A stretch of 48,700 nt of DNA from Pseudomonadota bacterium (GCA_021815805.1 JAKAZQ010000002.1:83313-132012); one strand, 5' to 3'; shown: positions 19,957 to 29,799, counted from the stretch's first letter. Numbers and translations are program-made. The notes: generated by a model not told the origin, from the letters alone.

Positions 19957-20427
19957 ATGCAAGTCACGTTCACCGTCAACGGACGCCGGGCGTCGGTCGA
20001 CGTTGCCCCCAACACGCTGCTGGTGCAGGCGCTGCGCGAGCACCTGCGCCTGACCGGGACCCACGTCGGCTGCGACACCGCGCAGTGCGGCGCCTGCACG
20101 GTGCTGCTCAACGGCAACGCCGTCAAGTCCTGCAACATGCTGGCGGCGCAGGCCGAAGGGGCCGAGATCACCACCATCGAAGGCCTGGCCGCGGCGGACG
20201 GCACGCTGCACCCGATGCAGGCCGCCTTCAAGGAGTGCCACGGCCTGCAATGCGGGTTCTGCACCCCGGGCATGGTGATGAGCGCGGTGGATCTGTGCAA
20301 AAAGTACCCCCAGGCCAGCGAGGCGGAGATCCGCGAACTCCTGGAAGGCAACCTGTGCCGCTGCACGGGTTACCACAACATCGTCAAGGCCGTGCAGAAG
20401 GGCCGCGAGTCGATGGCCGGCTCCTGA
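19957..20427 (+). CDS. coxS: [2Fe-2S] small subunit of form II CoxSLM-type hydroxylase
   Basis: A 156-aa iron-sulfur subunit of a xanthine-oxidase-family molybdenum hydroxylase, passing electrons between the molybdenum site and FAD. The plant-ferredoxin-like cluster is bound by Cys39, Cys44, Cys47 and Cys59 ([10 protein letters not shown]). The helical-domain cluster is bound by Cys99, Cys102, Cys134 and Cys136 (GFCTPGM and [10 protein letters not shown]). ATG 19957 is preceded by GAGGAG. It is followed by the large and then the FAD subunit, the S-L-M order typical of form II cox operons, whereas true CO dehydrogenases use M-S-L. The symbol is given by homology and does not imply CO oxidation. 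Confidence 0.92.
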   Translation: MQVTFTVNGRRASVDVAPNTLLVQALREHLRLTGTHVGCDTAQCGACTVLLNGNAVKSCNMLAAQAEGAEITTIEGLAAADGTLHPMQAAFKECHGLQCGFCTPGMVMSAVDLCKKYPQASEAEIRELLEGNLCRCTGYHNIVKAVQKGRESMAGS

Positions 20428-20475
20428 GCCCGGATCGCCGCACTCGCCATCACCGAACACCTGAGGAGACTCGAC

Positions 20476-22860
20476 ATGGGCGCATCCGATTTCGCCAAAC
20501 TGCCGCACATCGGCGAGGCCGTCCGCCGCAAGGAGGACTACCGCTTTCTCACCGGCGGGGGCCAGTACACCGATGACATCAAGCTCGACGGCCAGCTGCA
20601 AGCGGTGTTCGTACGCTCGCCGTACGGCCACGCCGCGATCCGCTCCATCAACACCGAGGCCGCGCGCGGCGCGCCCGGCGTGATGGGCGTGTTCACCGGC
20701 GCCGACGTCGCGGCCGACAAGATCGCCGGGCTGCCCTGCGGCTGGCTGATCACCAGCACCGACGGCACGCCGATGAAGGAGCCGCCGCACCCGGTGCTCG
20801 CCGTCGGCAAGGTGCGCTATGTCGGCGACCATGTCGCGCTGGTCGTCGCCGAGACCCTGGAGCAGGCGCGCAACGCCGCCGAGATGGTCGAGGTCGATTA
20901 CGAGGAACTGCCGGTGGTCACCACGGTGACCGACGCCGCCGCCGGCAAGGGCGTGGCGCTGCACGACGAGGCCCCCGACAACCACTGCTACAAGTGGGCG
21001 CTGGGCGACAAGGCCGCGGTGGACGCGGCGTTCGCCTCGGCGGCGCACGTGACCAGGCTGGACCTGGTGAACAACCGCCTGGTGCCCAATGCCATCGAGC
21101 CGCGCTCGGCCATCGGCAGCTACAACCGCGCGTCCGACGAGTACACGCTGTACGTGGCCAACCAGAATCCGCACGTCGAGCGCCTGCTCATGACGGCCTT
21201 CGTGATGGGCCTGCCGGAGCACAAGGTGCGCGTGATCGCGCCGGACGTCGGCGGCGGCTTCGGCTCGAAGATCTACCTGTACGCCGAGGACGTGGCGCTG
21301 ACCTGGGCCTCGAAGAAGCTCGGCGGACGCCCGGTGAAGTGGACGGCCGACCGCACCGAGGCCTTCCTCAGCGACGCCCACGGCCGCGACCACGTCAGCC
21401 ATGCCGAAATGGCGATGGACGCGCAGGGGCATTTCCTCGCCATGCGCGTGCACACCCACGCCGCGCTCGGCGCCTACCTGTCGACCTTCGCCACCGCGGT
21501 GCCGACCATCCTGTACGGCACGCTGCTGGCGGGCCAGTACAAGACCCCGCAGATCTACGTCGAGGTCGATGCCTGGTTCACCAACACCGCGCCGGTGGAC
21601 GCCTACCGCGGCGCTGGCCGCCCGGAGGCGACCTACCTCGTGGAGCGCCTGGTATCGCGCTGCGGCTGGGAACTCGGCATCGGCCAGGACGAGATCCGCA
21701 AGCGCAATTTCATCGACAAGTGGCCTTACCAGACCCCGGTGGCGCTGCAGTACGACACCGGCGACTACATGGGGTGCATGACGCGCGCGCAGGAGCTGGC
21801 CGACGTCGCCGGCTTCGCCGCGCGTCGCGCGGCGAGCGAGGCCAAGGGGTTGCGGCGGGGCATCGGCTACTCCAGCTACATCGAGGCCTGCGGTCTCGCG
21901 CCCAGCAACATCGCCGGCGCCCTCGGCGCGCGCGCCGGTCTGTTCGAGTGCGGCGAGGTGCGCGTGCACCCGACCGGCAGCGTGACCGTGTTCACCGGTT
22001 CGCACAGCCACGGCCAGGGTCACGAGACGACCTTCGCGCAGGTCGTCGCGGCGCGCCTGGGCATCCCGGTGGAGAACGTCGACGTGGTGCACGGCGACAC
22101 CGGGCGCATCCCGTTCGGCATGGGCACCTACGGTTCCCGCTCGATCAGCGTCGGCGGCGCCGCCATCATGCGCGCGCTCGACAAGATCGAGACCAAGGCG
22201 AAGAAGATCGCCGCCCACCTGCTGGAGGCGAGCGACGCCGACATCGAGTTCGAGGGCGGCAACTTCAGCGTCAAGGGCACCGACAAGTCGATCCCCTTCG
22301 CGCAGGTCGCGCTGACCGCCTACGTGCCGCACAACTACCCGCTGGACAAGCTGGAGCCCGGCCTGAACGAGACCGCGTTCTACGACCCGACCAACTTCAC
22401 CTACCCGGCGGGCACGTACATCTGCGAGGTCGAGATCGACCCGGCCACCGGCGTGACGAAGGTCGACCGCTTCACCGCGGTGGACGACTTCGGCACCATC
22501 ATCAACCCGATGATCGTCGAGGGGCAGGTGCACGGCGGTATCGCGCAGGGCGTCGGCCAGGCGCTGCTCGAGCAGTGCGTGTACGACCCGGCCAGCGGCC
22601 AGTTGCTGACGGCCTCGTTCAGCGACTACGCCATGCCGCGCGCCGACGACCTGCCGCAGCCCAAGCTCGACACCATCTGCACGCCCTGCGTGCACAACCC
22701 GCTGGGCACCAAGGGATGCGGCGAGGCCGGGGCCATCGGTTCGCCGCCGGCGGTGATCAACGCCGTGCTCGACGCGCTCGCCCCGCTCGGCGTGAAGGAC
22801 TTCGACATGCCCGCCACGCCGATGCGTGTGTGGCAAGCCATCCGCCGCGCCCAAGCCTGA
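20476..22860 (+). CDS. coxL: molybdopterin large subunit, form II CoxL
   Basis: A 794-aa catalytic subunit of the xanthine oxidase family that binds molybdopterin cytosine dinucleotide. The active-site loop reads AYRGAGR (376-382), the form II signature. Form I CO dehydrogenase has a cysteine in AYRCSFR at this place. The general-base glutamate is present in [14 protein letters not shown] (Glu750), and cofactor-binding glycine-rich stretches DVGGGFGSK and [15 protein letters not shown] are intact. The substrate is therefore probably an aldehyde or heterocycle, with CO at best uncertain. ATG 20476 has GAGGAG upstream. It sits between coxS and coxM in one operon. Confidence 0.93.
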   Translation: MGASDFAKLPHIGEAVRRKEDYRFLTGGGQYTDDIKLDGQLQAVFVRSPYGHAAIRSINTEAARGAPGVMGVFTGADVAADKIAGLPCGWLITSTDGTPMKEPPHPVLAVGKVRYVGDHVALVVAETLEQARNAAEMVEVDYEELPVVTTVTDAAAGKGVALHDEAPDNHCYKWALGDKAAVDAAFASAAHVTRLDLVNNRLVPNAIEPRSAIGSYNRASDEYTLYVANQNPHVERLLMTAFVMGLPEHKVRVIAPDVGGGFGSKIYLYAEDVALTWASKKLGGRPVKWTADRTEAFLSDAHGRDHVSHAEMAMDAQGHFLAMRVHTHAALGAYLSTFATAVPTILYGTLLAGQYKTPQIYVEVDAWFTNTAPVDAYRGAGRPEATYLVERLVSRCGWELGIGQDEIRKRNFIDKWPYQTPVALQYDTGDYMGCMTRAQELADVAGFAARRAASEAKGLRRGIGYSSYIEACGLAPSNIAGALGARAGLFECGEVRVHPTGSVTVFTGSHSHGQGHETTFAQVVAARLGIPVENVDVVHGDTGRIPFGMGTYGSRSISVGGAAIMRALDKIETKAKKIAAHLLEASDADIEFEGGNFSVKGTDKSIPFAQVALTAYVPHNYPLDKLEPGLNETAFYDPTNFTYPAGTYICEVEIDPATGVTKVDRFTAVDDFGTIINPMIVEGQVHGGIAQGVGQALLEQCVYDPASGQLLTASFSDYAMPRADDLPQPKLDTICTPCVHNPLGTKGCGEAGAIGSPPAVINAVLDALAPLGVKDFDMPATPMRVWQAIRRAQA

Positions 22861-22873
22861 GGAGACCGACAAC

Positions 22874-23668
22874 ATGTATGCATTCCAACTGGAACGCGCC
22901 ACCAGCGCCGCCGACGCGGCGCGCCATGCCGCCGCCGGCGCACGCCCGCTGGCCGGCGGCCAGACCCTGCTGGCCGCGATGAAGCTGCGCATCGCGCAGC
23001 CCGACGCGCTGGTCGATCTGGGCGGCGCCGCGGACCTGAGCGGCATCTCGCGCCAGGGCTCGAGCCTGCGCATCGGCGCCATGACCCGGCATGCCGCGGT
23101 CGCGGCCAGCGCCGAGGTGCGCCAGGCGATCCCCGCGCTGGCCGACCTCGCCGGACAGATCGGCGACCGCCAGGTGCGCGCGATGGGCACGCTCGGCGGA
23201 TCCGTGGCCAACAACGATCCTGCCGCCTGCTATCCGAGCGCGGTGCTCGCGCTGGGCGCCACCGTGCACACGACCAGGCGCACGATCGCCGCCGACGATT
23301 TTTTCGTCGGCGTGTTCACGACCGCGCTGGAGGAGGGGGAGCTGATCACCGCGATCGACTTCCCGATCCCGCGTCGCGCCGCGTACATGAAGTTCCGCCA
23401 GCCGGCGTCGCGCTTCGCGCTGATCGGGGTGTTCGTGGCGCAGCGTGACGACGGCGTGCGCGTCGCCGTCACCGGCGGCGGCAGCGGCGTGTTCCGCCAT
23501 GCCGGCCTGGAAAAGGCGCTTTCGGCCGGCTTCACGCCGCAGGCGGCCGCCGCGGTGCAGGTCGCCGCCGACGGGCTGGCCAGCGACCTGCACGCCACCG
23601 CCGAGTATCGGGCGAACCTGATCGGCGTGATGGCGCAGCGCGCCGTGGCGAAGGCGCTCGCCGCCTGA
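22874..23668 (+). CDS. coxM: FAD subunit, CoxM-type
   Basis: A 264-aa FAD-binding subunit of the same hydroxylase, which hands electrons from the iron-sulfur clusters to the acceptor. The two FAD motifs are clear: AGGQTLL (about 27-33) and TLGGSVANNDPAACYP (about 108-123). The C-terminal CO_deh_flav_C-like part is present (KFRQPASRFALIGVFVA and onward), and the length is slightly below that of CoxM. ATG 22874 has GAGGAG upstream and lies 13 bases after coxL. It is followed by a strong GC-rich hairpin and then by the maturation gene coxD. Confidence 0.92.
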   Translation: MYAFQLERATSAADAARHAAAGARPLAGGQTLLAAMKLRIAQPDALVDLGGAADLSGISRQGSSLRIGAMTRHAAVAASAEVRQAIPALADLAGQIGDRQVRAMGTLGGSVANNDPAACYPSAVLALGATVHTTRRTIAADDFFVGVFTTALEEGELITAIDFPIPRRAAYMKFRQPASRFALIGVFVAQRDDGVRVAVTGGGSGVFRHAGLEKALSAGFTPQAAAAVQVAADGLASDLHATAEYRANLIGVMAQRAVAKALAA

Positions 23669-23701
23669 AGCCACGGGGTCTGGTAGTCTTTCCCGAGTGC
23701 G

Positions 23702-23740
23702 CGCGGCGCGCCGGTCCCAGCGCGGGGCCGGCGCGCCGCG
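23702..23740. other. strong hairpin between coxM and coxD
   Basis: A 13-base perfect inverted repeat (23702-23714 with 23728-23740), all G and C, with a further three paired bases in the loop. There is no U-tract, so it is not a standard terminator. It could lower expression of the downstream maturation genes or stabilise the upstream structural-gene mRNA. Confidence 0.6.
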
Positions 23741-23758
23741 TGGCCTTGCACCACAGCG

Positions 23759-24664
23759 ATGAGCCAGAACTCCCCCGACACGATCGACGAGCTTGCCGCG
23801 GCATTGCAGCGCTGCGGCTACTATGCCGACCGCCGACTCGCCACGGCGGCCTTCCTGGCACTGCGCCTGCAGCGCCCGCTGCTGCTCGAAGGCGAGCCGG
23901 GCGTGGGCAAGACCGAGTTGGCGAAGGCGCTGGCCGAAGTGCTGGCCCGGCAACTGCTGCGCCTGCAGTGCTACGACGGCCTGGAACTGCGCGAGGCCCT
24001 GTACGAGTGGAACTACTCGGCGCAATTGCTGCACATGCGTGCCGCCGAAGGGCGGGCGCAGGCCGAGCAGATCGAGCGCGAGGTCTACCAGGAGCGCTAC
24101 CTGATCCACCGCCCGCTGCTGCAGGCGCTGCAGGCGCCGGCGCCCGGCGCGGTGCTGCTGATCGACGAGGTGGATCGCGCCGACGAGCCCTTCGAGGCCT
24201 TCCTGCTGGAGTACCTGGGCGAATACCAGGTGAGCATCCCGGAACTCGGCACGGTGCGTGCCGCGGTGCCGCCGGTGACCATTCTCACCAGCAACCGCAC
24301 GCGCGAACTCAACGACGCGGTGAAGCGGCGCTGTCTGTACCACTGGCTCGACTATCCGGATCGCGAGCGTGAACTGGCGATCGTGCGCGCGCAGGTGCCG
24401 CAGGCGCCCGACGAGCTGACGCGCCAGGTCGCCGAGTTCGTCTCGCGGGTGCGCGGCGCGCCCTACGCCGCCGGCTTCCAGCGCATGCCGGGCATCGCCG
24501 AGAGCGTGGAATGGGCGCGCGCGCTGGTCGCGCTGGATACCCTGAACCTCGATCCGGAGGTCGTGACCGACACCGCCGGCATCCTGTTCAAGCAGCGCGA
24601 GGACGTCGCCGCGCTGACCCGTGACCTGGCGTCCGAGCTGCTGGCGCCGGCGCCCGCCGAGTAG
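23759..24664 (+). CDS. coxD: MoxR-type AAA+ ATPase, CoxD-like
   Basis: A 301-aa MoxR-family AAA+ ATPase. Walker A is GEPGVGKT (45-52), Walker B VLLIDEVDRAD (Asp136-Glu137), followed by sensor-1 TSNRTRELNDAVKRRC. In the well-studied CO dehydrogenase system of Oligotropha, CoxD helps assemble the Cu-S-Mo site with CoxE and CoxF. Form II operons also carry coxD/E homologs, where the role is less clear, probably cofactor sulfuration or insertion. ATG 23759 follows the GC hairpin and lacks a strong ribosome site. The VWA protein CoxE follows after 29 bases. Confidence 0.9.
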   Translation: MSQNSPDTIDELAAALQRCGYYADRRLATAAFLALRLQRPLLLEGEPGVGKTELAKALAEVLARQLLRLQCYDGLELREALYEWNYSAQLLHMRAAEGRAQAEQIEREVYQERYLIHRPLLQALQAPAPGAVLLIDEVDRADEPFEAFLLEYLGEYQVSIPELGTVRAAVPPVTILTSNRTRELNDAVKRRCLYHWLDYPDRERELAIVRAQVPQAPDELTRQVAEFVSRVRGAPYAAGFQRMPGIAESVEWARALVALDTLNLDPEVVTDTAGILFKQREDVAALTRDLASELLAPAPAE

Positions 24665-24693
24665 CCGAACGGCGCCGCACGCCGCGCGCGACC

Positions 24694-25875
24694 ATGCTGC
24701 TGGGTGACGCACGCCAGGGCAAGTTGCTGGGCAACGTTTCCGGCTTCGCGCGTGCGCTGCGCCGCGCCGGCCTGCCGGTGGACGCCGCGCGCATCGCGCT
24801 GGCCGTCCAGGCCATGCAAAACGTCGGGCTGTCGCGGCGCGACGACCTGGAGGCGGCGCTGGAGGCGGTGCTCGTCGGCCGGGAGCGCGACCGCGGCGTG
24901 TTCCGCGAGCTGTTCGATGTCTTTTTCCGCGACCCGGCCGTCGCCTCCAAGCTGCTGGCGCAGATGCTTCCGAGCGCCGAGGGCAGGGCCGACCCGCCGC
25001 GCCAGCGTCCGCGCGTGCGCGAGGCGCTTGCCGCGCCGCGCAGCGCGCGCGATGCGCGCCAGCAGCCGGAGCAGGCGCTCGAGTTCGACGCCTGCATGTC
25101 GGCGAGCGCCAAGCGCCAGTTGCGCCACGCCGACTTCAACGCGCTGGGCGCGGCCGAGTACCAGTTGCTCGAGCGCCTGGCGCGCGAGGTGCCGCTGCCG
25201 CTGCCGCAGTTGCCGGGGCGGCGCCTGCGCGCCGGTTTGCGCGGCGCGCGTGCCGACTGGCCGCGCCTGCTGCGCCAGGCTGCCCGTTGCGGCGGCGAGT
25301 GCGTCGAACTGCCGCGCCTGCAGCGGCGTCGCGAGGCGCCGCCGCTGCTCGTGCTGGTCGACGTGTCGGGGTCGATGGAGCGCTACACGCGCCTGCTGCT
25401 GGCCTTCCTGCACGCCGCCACGCGCGGTCTGCGGCGGCGCGACGTGTTCGCCGTGGGCACCAGCCTGACCGATCTCACGCCGGCCTTCGGCCTGCCCGAC
25501 GGCGACGACATGCTGGCCGCGGCGGCCGCCGCGGTCAGCGATTTCGCCGGCGGCACGCGCCTCGGCGAGTGCCTGGCCACGCTGCGTCAGCGGCATGCCC
25601 GGCGCCTCGTCGGTCGGCGCAGTCTGGTGCTGCTGATCAGCGACGGCCTGGACACCGGCGATGTGGCGCAGCTGCAGCAGGAACTGGCCTGGCTGCGGCG
25701 GCGCAGCCGGCGCGTGCTGTGGCTCAATCCGCTGCTGCGCTACGACGCCTACCAGCCGAGCGCGCGCGGCGCCGCCGCGCTGCACGCCGGTTGCGACGCC
25801 ATGCTGGCGGTGCACAACCTGGCCAGCCTCGAGCAACTGGCCGCCAGCCTGGCCGCGCTGATGGCCGGGCGCTGA
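24694..25875 (+). CDS. coxE: VWA-domain protein, CoxE-like
   Basis: A 393-aa CoxE-family protein with a C-terminal von Willebrand factor A domain. The MIDAS metal motif DVSGSM lies at about 222-227, with further candidate ligands in TSLTDLTP and SDGLDTGD. The N-terminal helical half (FARALRRAGLPVDAARI, FRELFDVFF) is typical of the family, which partners MoxR ATPases in enzyme maturation. ATG 24694 lies 29 bases after coxD. It is the last visible gene of the coxSLMDE operon. No coxF or coxG is present, because a structured repeat element begins 20 bases after its stop. Confidence 0.9.
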   Translation: MLLGDARQGKLLGNVSGFARALRRAGLPVDAARIALAVQAMQNVGLSRRDDLEAALEAVLVGRERDRGVFRELFDVFFRDPAVASKLLAQMLPSAEGRADPPRQRPRVREALAAPRSARDARQQPEQALEFDACMSASAKRQLRHADFNALGAAEYQLLERLAREVPLPLPQLPGRRLRAGLRGARADWPRLLRQAARCGGECVELPRLQRRREAPPLLVLVDVSGSMERYTRLLLAFLHAATRGLRRRDVFAVGTSLTDLTPAFGLPDGDDMLAAAAAAVSDFAGGTRLGECLATLRQRHARRLVGRRSLVLLISDGLDTGDVAQLQQELAWLRRRSRRVLWLNPLLRYDAYQPSARGAAALHAGCDAMLAVHNLASLEQLAASLAALMAGR

Positions 25876-25895
25876 GTCGGGCGCCGCCCACACTC

Positions 25896-26169
25896 CTAGC
25901 AGGCTGTTGAAATACCGCAGGGGGCCGCGTTGGTGCAGAATCGGGATGATGGGCGTGCGCCGGATCTTGCGCGGGCTGGGCGCCCGCGCAAGATCCGGGG
26001 TGCGGCCAGCGCCCGATTCCGCACCAACCCTTCGGGCGCAGGCGCTGCGGGCGATCTGCGGCGTTGCCCAGGCAGGCCAGGCGCCCAGCCTGGCCTTGGC
26101 CTGGGCGCCTTGCAGCTCATCCCGCAGCGCCTGCGCGCGGCCCCCTGGGGTATTTCAACAGCCTGCTAG
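25896..26169. mobile_element. 274-bp MITE-like palindromic element with two internal hairpin arms
   Basis: Terminal inverted repeats of 34 bases (25896-25929 and 26136-26169) match with one mismatch and start with CTAGCAGGCTGTTGAA. Between them lie two further long palindromes. The left arm pairs TTGGTGCAGAATCGGG (25930-25945) with 26012-26027 (one mismatch) and contains a perfect 17-base stem, 25960-25976 with 25982-25998. The right arm pairs 26036-26051 perfectly with 26121-26136. The whole can fold as a three-stem cloverleaf. It has no credible reading frame. It resembles a non-autonomous miniature element moved by a transposase elsewhere. CTAG at both ends could be a target duplication, but this is inferred. 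Confidence 0.75.
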
Positions 26170-26777
26170 TGTCCGGGCTCCTGGGCCCGCGGCGGCCACG
26201 CCTGGTCGAGCTGGGACGGCTCGTCGACGTCGAGCAGCAGCCCCGGATCCTCGAGTTCCAGCCAGTGCAGCGCGCTGCGGTGCGCCTGCAGCACGCTGCG
26301 CGCGCCGCCATCCCCGCGCACGGCCAGCAGTTGGTCGCCGAAATCGCGCCCGAAGCCCACCGGGTGGCCGCGCAGGCCGCCGTGCGTGGGCACGACGATG
26401 GCGTCGGGTCGCAGCGCGTGCGCCACGGCGCGAATGCTCGACGGTTGCAGCGCCGGCATGTCGGCGAGCCCGATCAGCCAGCCGTCGGCCCGCGGCGTCT
26501 GCAGCACCCCCCAGGCGAGCGAGTGGCCCATGCCCCATTGGGCGTCGGCGCAGAACGTGCTGGCCACGTCCAGTTGCTGCAGCGCAGCGGCCAGTTCGCG
26601 TTCCTGCTCGGACGGCTCGCGCAGCACCACGAGCAGGCTGTCGAGCACGTCGTCGCGCGCCTGCAGCCAGCGCCGCACGCTGCGCAGCAGCAGGGGTTCG
26701 CCGTCGAGCATCGCGCGGCGTTTGTCGGCGCCGAAACGCCGCGAGCGTCCGGCGGCCAGCAGCAGGCCCTGGATCAT
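26166..26777 (-). CDS. mocA: MocA-type molybdenum cofactor cytidylyltransferase
   Basis: A 203-aa nucleotidyltransferase of the MobA/MocA group. The signature LLAAGRSRRFGADKR lies at residues 6-20 and the metal-binding LADMPAL follows near 107, with GHPVGFGRDF typical of MocA-like proteins that charge molybdopterin with CTP. This is the cofactor form used by xanthine-oxidase-family enzymes such as the neighbouring coxSLM product. ATG 26777 was chosen because the nucleotide-binding motif starts immediately after it. The longer upstream frame is arginine-rich noise. The TAG stop lies inside the terminal CTAG of the repeat element, so insertion happened exactly at the gene end. Confidence 0.85.
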   Translation of the reverse strand: MIQGLLLAAGRSRRFGADKRRAMLDGEPLLLRSVRRWLQARDDVLDSLLVVLREPSEQERELAAALQQLDVASTFCADAQWGMGHSLAWGVLQTPRADGWLIGLADMPALQPSSIRAVAHALRPDAIVVPTHGGLRGHPVGFGRDFGDQLLAVRGDGGARSVLQAHRSALHWLELEDPGLLLDVDEPSQLDQAWPPRAQEPGH

Positions 26778-26959
26778 GGCGCGATTGTCGGGTGGTGCGG
26801 GCGCGGCGGCAAGTCCGCGCGCCGAAACCGGCGCCGCGCGGCGCCGGATCGACGCGTCGACGGGCGGGCCGGCAGGCATAAGGACATGACGAATCGATGG
26901 TTGGGATTCGCGCGTAGCCTGCCTAGCATGCCTTCTCCGCCTCGCCCGCCGCGCATGCC

Positions 26960-27736
26960 ATGCACTTCGCCACCCTGGCCGCCCTCGGCCTGCTCGCCGG
27001 AGCCCTGATCGGCGCCACCGGCGTCGGCGCGGGTTCGCTGATGACCCCGATGCTCATCGGGATCTTCCGCCTGCCGCTGCCCTTGGCCATCGGCACCGAT
27101 CTGTGGTTCGCCGCCATCACCAAGTGCGGCGGCGCGCTGGCGCATTGGCGTCACGGGCACATCGAACGCGCGGTCGTGCTGCGCATGCTGGCAGGCAGCC
27201 TGCCGGCCAGCGTGTTCACATTGCTGCTGCTGCACCTGCTGGGTCTCGATCGCGCGTCGTTCCACGTGCTGGGTACGGCGCTCGGCGTGGCCCTGCTGCT
27301 CACCGCGGTGCTGATCGCCGGCCGCGCGGCCTGCGCGGCGTGGGCGCAGCGCCTGCAGGGGCGCCTGTCGGCGGCGACGCGCGGCCGGCTCGACACGCTG
27401 CTCGGCGCGTTGCTCGGCGTGCTGGTGACCCTCAGCTCGGTGGGAGCCGGTGCCATCGGCTCGAGCTGCATCGCGTTGCTGCACCCGCGCCTGCCGGCGC
27501 GCCGGCTCGTCGGCACCGACATCGCGCACGCCGTGCCCCTGACCCTGCTGGCCGGTTGCGGCCACGCGCTGCTCGGGCATGTGCAATGGCAGGTGCTGGG
27601 CGGCCTGCTGCTCGGCTCCATGCCGGGCATCTGGCTCGGCGCCAGGCTCAGCCGCCTGCTGCCCGAGCGCCTCACGCGTGCGCTGCTGGCGCTGACGCTG
27701 GCGGGCGCCGGCTGGCGCCTGCTCGTGCTCGCCTGA
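26960..27736 (+). CDS. TauE/SafE family membrane permease
   Basis: A 258-aa integral membrane protein of the TauE/SafE (sulfite exporter-like) family, with about seven or eight hydrophobic segments. The N-terminal motif GALIGATGVGAGSLMTPML matches the first family repeat, and the second repeat is LVTLSSVGAGAIGSSCIALLHP. Family members export sulfite, sulfoacetate or other organic anions, but the substrate here is unknown. It is divergent from mocA and converges on the AcoR-type gene with an 11-base gap. A role in moving an anion for the cox-like unit is possible by position only. The start is supported mainly by the membrane topology, since the ribosome site is weak. Confidence 0.85.
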   Translation: MHFATLAALGLLAGALIGATGVGAGSLMTPMLIGIFRLPLPLAIGTDLWFAAITKCGGALAHWRHGHIERAVVLRMLAGSLPASVFTLLLLHLLGLDRASFHVLGTALGVALLLTAVLIAGRAACAAWAQRLQGRLSAATRGRLDTLLGALLGVLVTLSSVGAGAIGSSCIALLHPRLPARRLVGTDIAHAVPLTLLAGCGHALLGHVQWQVLGGLLLGSMPGIWLGARLSRLLPERLTRALLALTLAGAGWRLLVLA

Positions 27737-27747
27737 GCCCCGCCGGC

Positions 27748-29799
27748 TCAGCCTTTGCGCTGCGCCGCGTGCCGGTACAGGGTGCTGCGGTGTACGCCGA
27801 GGATGCGCGCGGCACGGCTGACATTGCCGTCGCAGGCGTCGAGTGCCGCCTGCATCGCCGCCTCGGTCAGGCTGCGCAGGTCGGCCTGCGCGGCGCCGTT
27901 GTCCGCGTCCGCGTGTGCCGGCGGCGGCGCCGGCTGCTGCGGCGCCGGCGCGGGGCGCTGCTGTCGCAGGCATTCGCGCACACCCGGCGGAAGGTCGGCC
28001 AGTTCCAGGCGCCGGCCCGGTTCACCCAGCGCGCGCAGCGTGCGGCAGACGCCGACCAGTTCACGCCAGTTGCCCGGCCAGGGGCAGCCGAGCATGGCCT
28101 CGCGCGCCTGCTGGCTCAGTTGCAGGTTGTGGCGCTCGAGCATGTGGTGCAGCAGCTCGGCGATGCGTTCGCGCCGGTCCGGCTGCTCGCGCAGCGCCGG
28201 CAGCTCGACGGTGAAATGCTGCAGGCGGTAGTAGAGGTCGGCGCGGAATCGACCCTCGGCGACGAGCTCGCCGAGCCTGCGGTGGGTGGCGCACACCAGC
28301 GCGAAATCGACCGACTGGGCCTGCGCGCCGCCCAGCGGACGCACCTCGCGGTCCTGCAGCACGCGCAGCAGCCGCGCCTGCAGCAGCAGCGGCATGTCGC
28401 CGATTTCGTCGAGGAACAGCACGCCGCCGTCGGCCTCGCGGATCAGCCCCGCCTGGCCGCGTCGGCGGGCGCCGGTGAAGGCGCCGGGTTCGTAGCCGAA
28501 CAGCTCGGATTCGATCAGGGATTCCGGCACGGCCGCGCAGTTGACGGCCACGAAAGGCCCGCTCGCACGCGGGCCGGCCTGGTGCACCTGGCGCGCGAAG
28601 ACTTCCTTGCCGACCCCCGACTCGCCGGTCACCAGCACCGGGATGCCCGCGGCCAGCACGCGTACCGCGCGCGACAACTGCAGATGGCGTGCGGCGTCGT
28701 CGATCACCGGCGGGGCGTCGTCGCCGGCCTCGATGGTGGCCTGCGGCGACACCCACTGCGGCGCGAACGCGCTCGGTGGCGGAACCGCGGCCGTGGCCTG
28801 CGTGGCCGTCGCGGTGGTGAGTGCCTCCAGCGTGCGTGGCAGGTTCGCGCGCTGCGAGCTGCGCACCCAGCACGCCGACCAGACCGCGAACCGCCCGGGC
28901 TGCAGCAGGTGGGGCTGCAGCTGCAGACGCGTGGGCGTCGGTCCGGACGCCGGCAGCGTGGTGAACAGATCCTCGACGTAGCGTTCGTAGAGCTGCTCGA
29001 AGCGCATGCCCAGCACGCGCAGCGCGGCCCGGTTGGCGCCGACCACGATGCCGTTGCGCACCCACAGCAGCGCCTCGCGGTGCGAGCCGATGAGCGCGGG
29101 ATCGTGCGCGAAGCGCAGGATCTCGGTGTCGGGCGGCCAGGTGTCCAGCGCCAGCCGATGCTCGATCATCTGCCCCGCCATGCGCACCAGCGAGGAGGTC
29201 TGCGCCTGGATGCAGCGCGGGTCTCCCGAAACGTCGAGCACGCCCATGACATGTCCGTCGGGCGCCAGCAGCGGCGTCGCGGTGCAGCCGAGGGCGCTGT
29301 TCTGCTCCAGGTAATGCTGCAAGCCCAGCACGGTCACCGCCGAGGCGTCGGTGAGCGCGGTGCCGATGGCGTTGGTGCCGCGGCTGCCCTCGGACCAGTC
29401 GACGCCGGGCATCAGCGCCACGCGCTGTGCCTTGTTCATGAAGGAGTCGGAGCCGGCGGCGTCGAGAATCATGCCCTCGGGATCCGCCAGCAGCACGATG
29501 ACCCGCGACGGAACCAGTGCCTCGGCCAGGGCCTCGAGCTCGGGCAGCGCATGGTGGCGAAGGCGCCCCTGCGCATCGCGGCGCGAGAACAGCTCGTGGT
29601 GCGGCAGCGGCTCGGGCGTGCCGGCGTCGCGCGCCGGAATGGTCGAGCAGCGCTTCCACGAGCGCGCGATGGACTCCGGCAGCAGCACCCCGGGGTCGCC
29701 GCCCTCGTCGAAAAAGCGCCGGCGCGCCAGATGCAACTGGTGCGACTGCGGCAGGCTCTGCGGCGCGGGCGCCGCTTCCGAGGGGCGAGGGTCTTGCAT
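27748..29799 (-). CDS. AcoR-type sigma-54-dependent activator
   Basis: A 683-aa enhancer-binding protein. The N-terminal sensory region (about 20-220, [45 protein letters not shown]) is the GAF-type module of AcoR-like regulators, followed by a PAS-like part (235-310). The AAA+ domain has Walker A GESGVGKE (392-399), the sigma-54-contacting GAFTGA (439-444) and Walker B LFLDEIGD (about 461-468). A Fis-type helix-turn-helix ends the protein (about 645-680). ATG 29799 has GGAGACAG upstream. Ligands of the family include acetoin, alcohols and phenols; the one here is unknown. The upstream region holds candidate binding sites and a sigma-54-like promoter. Confidence 0.92.
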   Translation of the reverse strand: MQDPRPSEAAPAPQSLPQSHQLHLARRRFFDEGGDPGVLLPESIARSWKRCSTIPARDAGTPEPLPHHELFSRRDAQGRLRHHALPELEALAEALVPSRVIVLLADPEGMILDAAGSDSFMNKAQRVALMPGVDWSEGSRGTNAIGTALTDASAVTVLGLQHYLEQNSALGCTATPLLAPDGHVMGVLDVSGDPRCIQAQTSSLVRMAGQMIEHRLALDTWPPDTEILRFAHDPALIGSHREALLWVRNGIVVGANRAALRVLGMRFEQLYERYVEDLFTTLPASGPTPTRLQLQPHLLQPGRFAVWSACWVRSSQRANLPRTLEALTTATATQATAAVPPPSAFAPQWVSPQATIEAGDDAPPVIDDAARHLQLSRAVRVLAAGIPVLVTGESGVGKEVFARQVHQAGPRASGPFVAVNCAAVPESLIESELFGYEPGAFTGARRRGQAGLIREADGGVLFLDEIGDMPLLLQARLLRVLQDREVRPLGGAQAQSVDFALVCATHRRLGELVAEGRFRADLYYRLQHFTVELPALREQPDRRERIAELLHHMLERHNLQLSQQAREAMLGCPWPGNWRELVGVCRTLRALGEPGRRLELADLPPGVRECLRQQRPAPAPQQPAPPPAHADADNGAAQADLRSLTEAAMQAALDACDGNVSRAARILGVHRSTLYRHAAQRKG

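Noticed and set aside
20476-22860. Annotation as aerobic CO dehydrogenase large subunit
   Set aside because: The active-site cysteine motif of form I enzymes is absent and AYRGAGR is present instead.
25907-26881. Open frames crossing the palindromic element
   Set aside because: They arise from inverted repeats and the opposite strand of mocA, and the products are low complexity.
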